64,000 nucleotides of DNA from JAIBDK01 sp965261915 (GTDB lineage: Bacteria > Pseudomonadota > Gammaproteobacteria > Arenicellales > Poriferihabitantaceae): contig CBDHDW010000013.1 in NCBI GenBank assembly GCA_965261915.1, forward strand, positions 1,612,001 to 1,676,000, in the 5' to 3' direction. This document shows positions 45,167 to 52,890 of this stretch, one piece after another. The notes under the pieces are model-generated. The model searched no databases. It worked only from the letters and a program-made list of their open reading frames with translations, and was not told the origin of the DNA. Both the position numbers and the translations under genes were made by a program. Positions within the stretch are counted from its first letter, which is position 1. The number at the start of each line of letters is the position of its first letter.

Positions 45167-46030
45167 ATGAATTCTCAACTCAAAGGCATCTGTTTTATCC
45201 TCGGATCGGGTTTATTCCTGGCCATCAACGATGCAGTCGCTAAATCTTTGGTGCCGCATTATCCGCCAGGCCAAATTCTCTTTACCATTGGCACTGCGGT
45301 AGCAACCGTCATTTGGGTGATAATGAAATTTCATTTAAAGACCGGTGCTGTGATTCATCACTGGCCTTCGCATTTACTGCGCGGTGTGCTTTTCGCGGTT
45401 GCTTCTTTTGCGTTTGTGGTTTCGCTGAAATACCTGCCGTTGGCGGAAGTGATTTGTATTGCCTTCGCAGGTCCATTATTCATGACCTTAATGGCAAAAA
45501 CCATTCTGCATGAAGAAGTTGGTATTCATCGACTGGGCGCGGTGTTGGCAGGGTTCATTGGCGTCGTCATTATTATTCAACCCGGCGGAACGGAATTTCA
45601 GTGGATTGTGCTGTTACCGCTGGTGGTTGCGATTGGGGATGCGGGGCGCGATATATTGACGAGGAAGATGACGGTAACAGAATCCAGCCTGAGTATCGTC
45701 ATGACCACTTCTGCAATTCTGGCAGTGATTTCGCTGGTGACGCTTTTTTGGGGATGGAAACCGGTAGCAGTCAATCATATTTGGCGGTTTGGACTCGCCA
45801 CCAGCCTTACGGTTGGTGCGTATTTTTTCATGGTAGAAGGATTTCGCTATGCTGAAACCGTTGTTATCGCACCCTTTCGCTATATCCAGATCATCTGGGG
45901 AATCCTCGCGGGGTATTTGATTTGGGGCGAGATTCCGAAAACAACCGTGTATCTCGGCGTTGCCCTGACCATCGCATCGGGGGTTTATATCGCGATCCGC
46001 GAGGCCCGTAATGCAAATTCCAGCCGGTGA
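45167..46030 (+). CDS. EamA-family (DMT) transporter
   Basis: The 287-residue membrane protein has about ten helices in two EamA repeats. It shows FILGSGLFLAINDAVAKSL at the start, FALVVSLKYLPLAEV-like and FVVSLKYLPLAEVICIAFAGPLFMT patterns, and AGFIGVVIIIQPGG closing the first repeat. Substrate is unknown. It is convergent with the YbbN gene. Confidence 0.85.
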   Translation: MNSQLKGICFILGSGLFLAINDAVAKSLVPHYPPGQILFTIGTAVATVIWVIMKFHLKTGAVIHHWPSHLLRGVLFAVASFAFVVSLKYLPLAEVICIAFAGPLFMTLMAKTILHEEVGIHRLGAVLAGFIGVVIIIQPGGTEFQWIVLLPLVVAIGDAGRDILTRKMTVTESSLSIVMTTSAILAVISLVTLFWGWKPVAVNHIWRFGLATSLTVGAYFFMVEGFRYAETVVIAPFRYIQIIWGILAGYLIWGEIPKTTVYLGVALTIASGVYIAIREARNANSSR

Positions 46031-46238
46031 AAAACGACCTTTCCTGAACAAGTATCCAGGGCGCAGCCACCACTGCCCAGAATTCGCTTTGCGCATCGTT
46101 CCACTTTCTCGCGTCTTCGTCCTTAGGCTTTACGAATTCGGTTTTCGCCAAGCAGCTTTTCCACTTCGACCTGATTATATTGACCTCTCTCGATATCCGC
46201 CCCTTGTACTACCAGATTCGTTAATCCGGCATGAACGC

Positions 46239-47117
46239 CTAGTTGAGTGTGCGTGCAAGCAGTCCACGATACCGACTCACCAAAGCCCCTTTTCCGCCGA
46301 GCATCTCAAATACCTTAATCATGTACTTTCTTGCACCGTCTTCTTCGAATTCACGGTCGCGGCGAATGATCTCCAGCAAATAGTCCAGCCCTTCTTCATG
46401 GTTTTGTTCTGCAATCTTGCGCTGCGCGAGTTTGAAGCGGGCATCCATGTTATTGTCATCTTCCGCAATAGCCGCAACCAGCTCGGATTCGGCGGGCATA
46501 TCTTTCAGGGTTTGCTGTAATTCCAGTGCGGCAGTGAGGGCTTTGGCTTCCTTGGAGTCTTTACCGTCGTCGCTAAGCGTCGCTGCAAATGTTGATGCCT
46601 CTTCCAACTGTCCCTCGGCTGTTAACCATTCAACCATCAGTAACTTTGGTTCATCAGCACAATCCGGTGTTGCTGCGATGAGCTGTCGAATATAATTCCT
46701 GGCTTCGTCCTGTTGACCCTGATCATACGCCTGCCTCGCCATATCCAGCTCAGCGCCGGGCTGCGGCTGTCCATCGCCGATATGACGGTCAATGATTTCC
46801 CGAATCGCCGACTCGGGCTGCGCCCCCATAAACTGGTCAACCGGATTTCCGTCTTTGAAAAAGAATACGGTTGGCAAACTCCGAATGCCAAATTGTCCTG
46901 CAAGCTCCTGATGCTGGTCGGTATTGATTTTTACCAGCTTCAAAGCACCCTGATACTTATCCACGAGGCCTTCGAGAATCGGGCTCAGTGAACCGCAGGG
47001 GCCGCACCAATCCGCCCAGAAATCGACCATCACAAGCTGCTGCGCAGAAGCCTCGATCACTTCAGTGCCAAAAGACGCCGTATCGACGTCAACATAATTG
47101 GGGTTTGCTGTATTCAT
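46239..47117 (-). CDS. ybbN: Thioredoxin-like co-chaperone (YbbN/CnoX-like)
   Basis: The protein has 292 residues from ATG 47117; thirteen upstream codons are open but not family-like. Residues ~1-110 form a thioredoxin fold with WCGPC intact, unlike E. coli YbbN, which has SxxC, so redox activity is plausible. Residues ~120-290 are tetratricopeptide-like helices (Sel1/TPR_20 pattern), with DMARQAYDQGQQDEARNYI and KAKLAQRKIAEQNHEEGLDYL-like repeats. It helps folding of oxidatively stressed proteins in this family. Confidence 0.88.
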   Translation of the reverse strand: MNTANPNYVDVDTASFGTEVIEASAQQLVMVDFWADWCGPCGSLSPILEGLVDKYQGALKLVKINTDQHQELAGQFGIRSLPTVFFFKDGNPVDQFMGAQPESAIREIIDRHIGDGQPQPGAELDMARQAYDQGQQDEARNYIRQLIAATPDCADEPKLLMVEWLTAEGQLEEASTFAATLSDDGKDSKEAKALTAALELQQTLKDMPAESELVAAIAEDDNNMDARFKLAQRKIAEQNHEEGLDYLLEIIRRDREFEEDGARKYMIKVFEMLGGKGALVSRYRGLLARTLN

Positions 47118-47253
47118 AAAAATCGTAGTTAAAAATTTCTCTCGGCGAGTATACATGAGTCATTGATCCATCTCATGATCGAAATTATTATCGTCTTGCA
47201 ACATTGCCGTCTATCCCTATACTCGCGCGGTCCCGGATTGATCACCTTTTATC

Positions 47254-47829
47254 ATGCTCAAAATCATTAATCCCAGCCTGGTCGTAAAGCTCGCCATCTT
47301 TCATATCGTGGTCATCGCATTAGCGAACTATAGCGTCCAGTTTACGGGTCAGTTTGCCGGTTACCATTTTACTTACGCGATGTTCGTGTTCCCGTTCGTT
47401 ATTCTTGCCACCGATTTAACGGTACGGATGTCCGGCAAGGAAAACGCGCGACTTATTGTCGGTCTCGCCTATATCCCGGCCATTCTGATTAGTGCCTGGC
47501 TGGCAGATTGGCGTATCGGTATCGCCAGTGCAACGGCATATCTGGTTGGACAGCTACTGGATATTTTTGTGTTCCAGAAAGTTCGGGAGCGTTCAACTGC
47601 GTGGTGGCCGGCGCCGCTGCTGTCGACGTTTTTCGCCAATATTATAGACACCTATACCTTTTTCTCCGTCGCGTTTCACAACTCAGCAAACGAATTCATG
47701 GCGGCTAACTGGTTTGAAGTTGCAACCGTGGATTTGTGCTTCAAAATTGCCGTTGCGATAATTTTGTTTCTACCTGCTTATGGCGTTCTGCTTAACGGTC
47801 TGACAAACCGGTCTCAGTCTGCTCATTGA
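47254..47829 (+). CDS. yhhQ: Queuosine-precursor transporter (YhhQ/VUT family)
   Basis: The 191-residue inner-membrane protein has about six helices; the family imports 7-cyano-7-deazaguanine or related queuosine precursors. VUT-family features are FPFVILATDLTVRMSGKENAR, AYLVGQLLDIFVFQKVR and PLLSTFFANIIDTYTFFSVAF. It is a single gene, divergent from ybbN, with a 136-nt gap. Confidence 0.88.
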   Translation: MLKIINPSLVVKLAIFHIVVIALANYSVQFTGQFAGYHFTYAMFVFPFVILATDLTVRMSGKENARLIVGLAYIPAILISAWLADWRIGIASATAYLVGQLLDIFVFQKVRERSTAWWPAPLLSTFFANIIDTYTFFSVAFHNSANEFMAANWFEVATVDLCFKIAVAIILFLPAYGVLLNGLTNRSQSAH

Positions 47830-48237
47830 AATACTGTGCAGGGTTTTTCCAGGATTGAAGAATCGGGCTTAGGGATTAGCATTCGGTCCTGACGAAGCCG
47901 TCTTTTTCAAACGGCTGCGTGAGCATATTTTTGCCGCAGTTATGGGCTCGTAGTTGGTTTGATATGCTGTTCAGATTTCCTGCGGCAGGGCAATTCGGCA
48001 GCTTCAGTTGAGTTTAATTTGCCTGTAACCTTTTTTCTGTTTTCAATAAATTTTCGGTTATTTCCCTCAATTAGTGGCGGTATTTTAGCCAAATGATTTA
48101 CAATATCGGTATACGAGTTCACGAAGCGTTGTTAGTGATGTGAGCAAACAAAAATAGAGGATAATTTACTGGTTTATCAAGACCTCTAAGGTCTTGATAA
48201 TAAACCGGAAATTTCAAAACTGCCGGGATTTTTCGCT
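47830..48237. other. nuo operon upstream region
   Basis: About 400 nt without a gene. It contains AGCCGT-(9 nt)-ACGGCT near 47893-47914, a weak hairpin, and a much larger palindrome at 48171-48206 (separate entry). The operon promoter is presumably here; no strong -35/-10 pair stood out. Confidence 0.4.
48171..48206 (+). promoter_or_regulatory. Large palindrome 32 nt before nuoA
   Basis: TATCAAGACCT (48175-48185), loop CTA and AGGTCTTGATA (48189-48199) form a perfect 11-bp stem. GGTTT and AAACC extend it on both sides with a small bulge. There is no T-tract, so simple termination is unlikely. It may be an RNA leader structure affecting nuoA, which starts with TTG and has a weak ribosome-binding site, or a protein-binding operator. 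Confidence 0.45.
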
Positions 48238-48594
48238 TTGTTAGCCAATTACTTACCGATACTCATATTTATACTGGTCGGCCTTGTGGTAGGCGCGTTG
48301 GCAATCAGTGCAGGCAAAATTCTCGCACCAAACAATCCCAACGAACAGAAGTTGTCACCATACGAGTGCGGCTTTGAGGCATTTGAAGATTCCCGGATGA
48401 AGTTTGATGTGCGTTATTACCTTGTCGCCATCCTGTTCATTATTTTTGATCTGGAGATTGCATTTCTATTCCCCTGGGCCATTGTGCTTGATGAAATTGG
48501 GGTATTTGGATTTTGGGCAATGATGCTGTTTCTCGGTATTTTGGTAATCGGTTTCATTTATGAGTGGAAGAAAGGCGCGCTCGAATGGGAATAA
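48238..48594 (+). CDS. nuoA: NADH:quinone oxidoreductase subunit A
   Basis: This 118-residue membrane subunit has three helices. It has the family core LSPYECGFEAFEDSRMKFDVRYYLVAILFIIFDLEIAFLFPW. The start is TTG 48238, supported by the MLANYLPIL beginning typical of the family. It opens the 14-gene complex I operon; the complex couples NADH oxidation to quinone reduction and proton pumping in the inner membrane. Confidence 0.95.
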   Translation: MLANYLPILIFILVGLVVGALAISAGKILAPNNPNEQKLSPYECGFEAFEDSRMKFDVRYYLVAILFIIFDLEIAFLFPWAIVLDEIGVFGFWAMMLFLGILVIGFIYEWKKGALEWE

Positions 48595-48622
48595 TCTTAC
48601 AGAGTCTTACAGAGATCAAATA

Positions 48623-49120
48623 ATGGCACTTGAAGGCACTCTACAAGAAGGTTTTGCAACGGCAAAGCTGGATGATTTGATTAACTGGGCAAGAACCGGT
48701 TCCCTGTGGCCGATGACATTTGGCCTGGCCTGTTGTGCGGTAGAAATGATGCAAGCCGGCGCAGCTCGCTACGATCTCGATCGATTCGGAATCCTGTTCC
48801 GTCCAAGCCCGCGACAATCTGATGTGATGATTGTGGCCGGCACACTAACCAATAAAATGGCGCCTGCGTTGCGTAAGGTTTACGATCAGATGGCCGATCC
48901 GAAATGGGTGATTTCAATGGGTTCCTGTGCGAACGGCGGCGGCTACTACCACTACTCCTATTCCGTTGTGCGCGGTTGTGATCGAATTGTTCCTGTGGAC
49001 ATCTACGTTCCGGGTTGTCCGCCAACTGCTGAAGCCTTGATTTACGGTATCTTACAGTTGCAGAAAAAAATCAAGAAAACCAATACGATAGCGCGCCCTG
49101 CAATTGCCAAGGCACGCTAG
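48623..49120 (+). CDS. nuoB: NADH:quinone oxidoreductase subunit B
   Basis: This 165-residue peripheral-arm subunit carries the last iron-sulfur cluster, N2. The ligands are visible: tandem Cys in GLACCAVEM, Cys in GSCANGG and Cys in PGCPPTAEA. ATG 48623 was chosen by family length; the frame is open upstream into nuoA. The 28-nt gap from nuoA contains TCTTACAGAG twice (direct repeat). Confidence 0.95.
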   Translation: MALEGTLQEGFATAKLDDLINWARTGSLWPMTFGLACCAVEMMQAGAARYDLDRFGILFRPSPRQSDVMIVAGTLTNKMAPALRKVYDQMADPKWVISMGSCANGGGYYHYSYSVVRGCDRIVPVDIYVPGCPPTAEALIYGILQLQKKIKKTNTIARPAIAKAR

Positions 49121-49163
49121 AGAAATCCGTAAAACAATCATTTTAGGCGCTAACCCCCTCACT

Positions 49164-49811
49164 ATGTCCAGCATTTCGTCTCTCCAGTCTCGCTTGCCCG
49201 AAATTTTGGGTGCCAGCCTGATCAGCCAACGGCTTGACCTTGATGAGCTGACACTGGAAATCAGTAGTGGCGATATCAAACCGACCTGTGAAACGCTTCG
49301 TGATCACAAGGAATGCCAATTCGATCAGTTGATTGATTTATGCGGCATCGACTATTCCAGCTACGGCGAAGAAGACAATCGCAGCTGGGACGGCAGTCGA
49401 TACGCCGTGGTCTACCACCTGTTATCACTCAATCATAATTTGAGAATTCGACTGAGAGTTCAGCTTGACGATGCTCAACCACAAGTTGATTCTGTCATTG
49501 ATATCTGGTCTGTTGCTGACTGGTTTGAACGGGAAGCTTTTGATTTATATGGCATTATTTTTAATGGCCATCCAGACCTGCGGCGCTTGCTTACGGATTA
49601 TGGCTTTATCGGCCATCCTTTTCGTAAAGACTTCCCACTCTCCGGACAGGTGGAAATGCACTATGACGAAGAACAGGGTCGGGTAATTTACAAACCGGCT
49701 ACGGTTGACGACCGGATTCTGGTACCGCGAACAATCCGTAAAGATACTTTTGCTGGAACCCGAAAATCGCTGTTGGACACCCCTGCCGAAGATACTGCGG
49801 GAGAAGCCTGA
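49164..49811 (+). CDS. nuoC: NADH:quinone oxidoreductase subunit C
   Basis: The 215-residue protein is the 30-kDa subunit of the peripheral arm, with the family signature EREAFDLYGIIFNGHPDLRRLLTDYGFIGHPFRKDFPLSG. It is separate from nuoD here, unlike the NuoCD fusion in enterobacteria. The start is ATG 49164; upstream codons belong to the frame but overlap nuoB. nuoD follows after 3 nt. Confidence 0.94.
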   Translation: MSSISSLQSRLPEILGASLISQRLDLDELTLEISSGDIKPTCETLRDHKECQFDQLIDLCGIDYSSYGEEDNRSWDGSRYAVVYHLLSLNHNLRIRLRVQLDDAQPQVDSVIDIWSVADWFEREAFDLYGIIFNGHPDLRRLLTDYGFIGHPFRKDFPLSGQVEMHYDEEQGRVIYKPATVDDRILVPRTIRKDTFAGTRKSLLDTPAEDTAGEA

Positions 49812-49814
49812 GCC

Positions 49815-51068
49815 ATGGCTGAGATCAGAAACTACACCATGAATTTCGGTCCGCAGCACCCTGCGGCGCATGGCGTATTACGCATCATCATGGAGATGGA
49901 TGGTGAAGTCATTGAACGCTGCGATCCACATATCGGTTTACTGCATCGCGGCACCGAAAAACTTGTCGAAACCAAACCATACAACCAAAGCATTGGTTAT
50001 ATGGACCGGCTCGATTATGTATCAATGATGTGTAACGAGCACGCCTACGTCATGGCGATTGAAAAAATGCTTGGCGTTACGCCGCCGATACGCGCGCAAT
50101 ATATTCGCGTCATGTTTGATGAAATCACCCGCATTCTGAATCACTGTCTTTGGCTGGGTGCCCACGCACTCGACGTTGGCGCGATGACCGTATTTCTTTA
50201 CGCGTTTCGCGAACGCGAAGATTTAATGGATTGCTACGAAGCCGTCTCCGGTACTCGCATGCACGCAACCTATTACCGACCTGGCGGTGTTTACCGTGAC
50301 CTGCCCGGCCACATGCCGCAGTACGATCCAACTGACCGGCATTCAGATGCGGAAACCAAAGCCAGGAATGCGGACCGTGAAGGCTCCTTACTCGATTTTA
50401 TTGACGCATTCACCGGTCGATTTCCGGGTTACGTCGATGAATACGAAACCCTGTTGAGCGACAACCGAATCTGGAAGCAGCGAACCGTTGATATCGGTAT
50501 TGTGACTCCGGAAAGAGCAAAAGCGCTGGGATTTACCGGTGCGATGCTGCGCGGCTCTGGAGTTGAGTGGGATTTGCGTAAAAAGCAGCCGTATGAAGTG
50601 TACGACAAACTGGATTTTGACATCCCAGTGGGAACTAATGGCGATTGCTACGACCGATATTTGGTTCGGGTGGAGGAAATGCGCCAATCTAACCGAATAA
50701 TTCGCCAATCTGTGGACTGGTTAAGAAAAAACCCGGGGCCTGTCATTGTCAATGACCATAAGCTGATTCCGCCTTCGCGAGAAAGTATGAAAGGCGATAT
50801 GGAGTCGCTGATTCACCATTTTAAACTATTTACCGAGGGTTATTGTGTTCCTGAAGGCGAAGCTTATGCGGCGATCGAACATCCCAAAGGTGAATTTGGT
50901 ATTTATCTGGTATCTGACGGCGCGAATAAACCCTACCGGGTAAAAATTCGTGCACCCGGATTTCCACACCTCGCAGCGCTGCAAGAAATGTCCCACGGCC
51001 ACATGCTCGCTGACCTGGTTGCGATCATTGGTACACAGGATATCGTATTCGGGGAGATCGATCGTTAA
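49815..51068 (+). CDS. nuoD: NADH:quinone oxidoreductase subunit D
   Basis: The 417-residue 49-kDa subunit forms the quinone site together with NuoB. Family features are MNFGPQHPAAHGVLRI at the start (quinone-binding His), HIGLLHRGTEKLVE, YMDRLDYVSMMCNEHAYV, and ASAIIGTQDIVFGEIDR-like at the end. Its stop codon overlaps the nuoE start (TAATG). Confidence 0.96.
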   Translation: MAEIRNYTMNFGPQHPAAHGVLRIIMEMDGEVIERCDPHIGLLHRGTEKLVETKPYNQSIGYMDRLDYVSMMCNEHAYVMAIEKMLGVTPPIRAQYIRVMFDEITRILNHCLWLGAHALDVGAMTVFLYAFREREDLMDCYEAVSGTRMHATYYRPGGVYRDLPGHMPQYDPTDRHSDAETKARNADREGSLLDFIDAFTGRFPGYVDEYETLLSDNRIWKQRTVDIGIVTPERAKALGFTGAMLRGSGVEWDLRKKQPYEVYDKLDFDIPVGTNGDCYDRYLVRVEEMRQSNRIIRQSVDWLRKNPGPVIVNDHKLIPPSRESMKGDMESLIHHFKLFTEGYCVPEGEAYAAIEHPKGEFGIYLVSDGANKPYRVKIRAPGFPHLAALQEMSHGHMLADLVAIIGTQDIVFGEIDR

Positions 51069-51568
51069 TGAACGACGCTGTGGAAACAACCCAACCGATG
51101 CTGTCTGAAGCGGCACTCGCTGAAATTGAGCAAGAGCTCGCCAAGTTTCCGGCGGATCGTCGGCAATCTGCGTTAATGGCGGCGTTGCGTATTGCCCAGC
51201 ATGAGCATCGCTGGTTAAGCCCGCAGCTGATCGAATATGTTGCTGAAGTCATTCAGGTTCCGGCGGTGCGCGCATATGAAGTTGCCACCTTTTATTCCAT
51301 GTATGAACTTGGTGAAGTGGGTCAACACAAAATTTCGGTGTGCACCAATATTTCCTGCATGCTGCGTGGCTGCGACTCCATCGTTAGCCATCTCAAGAAC
51401 AAACTGGAAATTGGTTTCAACGAAACCACCGAAGACGGAAAGTTCACGCTAAAAGAAGTGGAATGCCTTGCCGCCTGCGCCGGGGCACCGATGATGCAAA
51501 TCGGTCGTGATTATTATGAATATCTGACGCCGGAAAAAGTTGATCGGATTCTGCAGGAGCTGGAATGA
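51068..51568 (+). CDS. nuoE: NADH:quinone oxidoreductase subunit E
   Basis: This 166-residue subunit carries the 2Fe-2S cluster N1a, with Cys in SVCTNISCMLRGCD and CLAACAGAPMMQI. It is part of the NADH-oxidising module with NuoF and NuoG. It overlaps nuoF by 4 nt (ATGA). Confidence 0.95.
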   Translation: MNDAVETTQPMLSEAALAEIEQELAKFPADRRQSALMAALRIAQHEHRWLSPQLIEYVAEVIQVPAVRAYEVATFYSMYELGEVGQHKISVCTNISCMLRGCDSIVSHLKNKLEIGFNETTEDGKFTLKEVECLAACAGAPMMQIGRDYYEYLTPEKVDRILQELE

Positions 51569-52890
51569 GCAAGTTGATTGCAGATCGGTACAGTTCGAGA
51601 CAGGTTACAGCCAATGTCTGCTTTCCCGACCCATCAATCAAAAACCCCTGGTCGCTGCGAAGCTATCGTGCGAATGGCGGTTACCGGGCACTCAAAAAAG
51701 TCCTTTCCGGACAGATTCCTCATAGCGAAATTATCGACACCCTTAAGCTATCGAATATTCGTGGCCGCGGCGGTGCCGGTTTCCCCGTTGGAGTGAAATG
51801 GAGCTTCATGCCGCGTGATGCCGATGGCCAGAAATACGTCGTCTGCAACTCAGACGAAGGCGAGCCCGGAACCTGTAAAGACCGAGATATCATGCGCTTG
51901 AATCCCCACGCATTAATCGAAGGTATGACCATCGGTGGATATGTCATGGGTGCTACGGTGGGTTACAACTATATCCGCGGTGAATTCTGGGAACCGTATG
52001 AAGTGATGGAAGCCGCCATCCGGCAAGCCCGCAACGCTGGCTTGCTTGGAGAGAATTTATTTGGCTCCGGTTTTGATTTTCAGCTCCATAACTATCTCGG
52101 CGCGGGCGCTTACATTTGCGGCGAAGAAACCGCATTGCTGAATTCCCTTGAAGGCAAAAAAGGTGAACCGCGATTTAAACCGCCCTTCCCCGCTGCTTTT
52201 GGCTTGTATGGGAAGCCGACAACGATCAACAATACCGAATCCTACGCCTCCGTTCCGGCGATTCTTCGTGCCAACGGTAACTGGATGGATGGCAAATGGT
52301 TTAAGGATCTTGGGGTTGAGAATTCCGGCGGCGTGAAAGTATTTTCCGTTACCGGTCACGTCGAAAAGCCGGGGAACTACGAAATCAAAATGGGGACGCC
52401 TTTCCGTGAATTGCTGGAAATGGCGGGCGGCGTATGGCAAGGCCGCAAACTGAAAGCGGTTATTCCGGGCGGTTCATCTGTCCCGGTGATGCCGGCTGAA
52501 AATATTATGAAAGCGAACATGGATTACGATTCATTGCAGGAACACGGCTCTGAGGTGGGCGCCGGTTCGGTGATCGTCATGGATGAGACAACCGATATGG
52601 TAGAGGTACTGGAGAGAGTCAGTTATTTCTATCATGAAGAATCTTGCGGGCAGTGTACACCGTGCCGGGAAGGTACTGGCTGGCTGTATCGCATCATTAA
52701 AAGAATCAATTCCGGCCGCGGCAGCATGGAAGATCTCGACACCCTGCTCGACGTTGCCAATCGTATCGAAGGCCATACGATTTGTGCCTTGGGTGATGCT
52801 GCGGCATGGCCCGTGCAAAGCTTCCTGAAACACTATCGCCACGAATTTGAAGCCAAAATTCAGGCCTCCAGCAGACCAAACGCAGCATGA
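51565..52890 (+). CDS. nuoF: NADH:quinone oxidoreductase subunit F
   Basis: This 441-residue subunit binds NADH, FMN and cluster N3. It has the NADH/FMN glycine-rich segment NIRGRGGAGFPVGVKW, EPGTCKDRDIM, GAGAYICGEETALLNSLEG, and the 4Fe-4S motif ESCGQCTPCREGTGW with a later Cys in TICALGD. It overlaps nuoG by 4 nt. Confidence 0.96.
   Translation: MSKLIADRYSSRQVTANVCFPDPSIKNPWSLRSYRANGGYRALKKVLSGQIPHSEIIDTLKLSNIRGRGGAGFPVGVKWSFMPRDADGQKYVVCNSDEGEPGTCKDRDIMRLNPHALIEGMTIGGYVMGATVGYNYIRGEFWEPYEVMEAAIRQARNAGLLGENLFGSGFDFQLHNYLGAGAYICGEETALLNSLEGKKGEPRFKPPFPAAFGLYGKPTTINNTESYASVPAILRANGNWMDGKWFKDLGVENSGGVKVFSVTGHVEKPGNYEIKMGTPFRELLEMAGGVWQGRKLKAVIPGGSSVPVMPAENIMKANMDYDSLQEHGSEVGAGSVIVMDETTDMVEVLERVSYFYHEESCGQCTPCREGTGWLYRIIKRINSGRGSMEDLDTLLDVANRIEGHTICALGDAAAWPVQSFLKHYRHEFEAKIQASSRPNAA

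Noticed and set aside
46031..46238. Minus-strand frames between EamA and ybbN (KPKDEDARKWNDAQSEFW and VVQGADIERGQYNQ pieces)
   Set aside because: They read as somewhat protein-like but lie in two frames, one overlaps the EamA gene, and no family was recognised.
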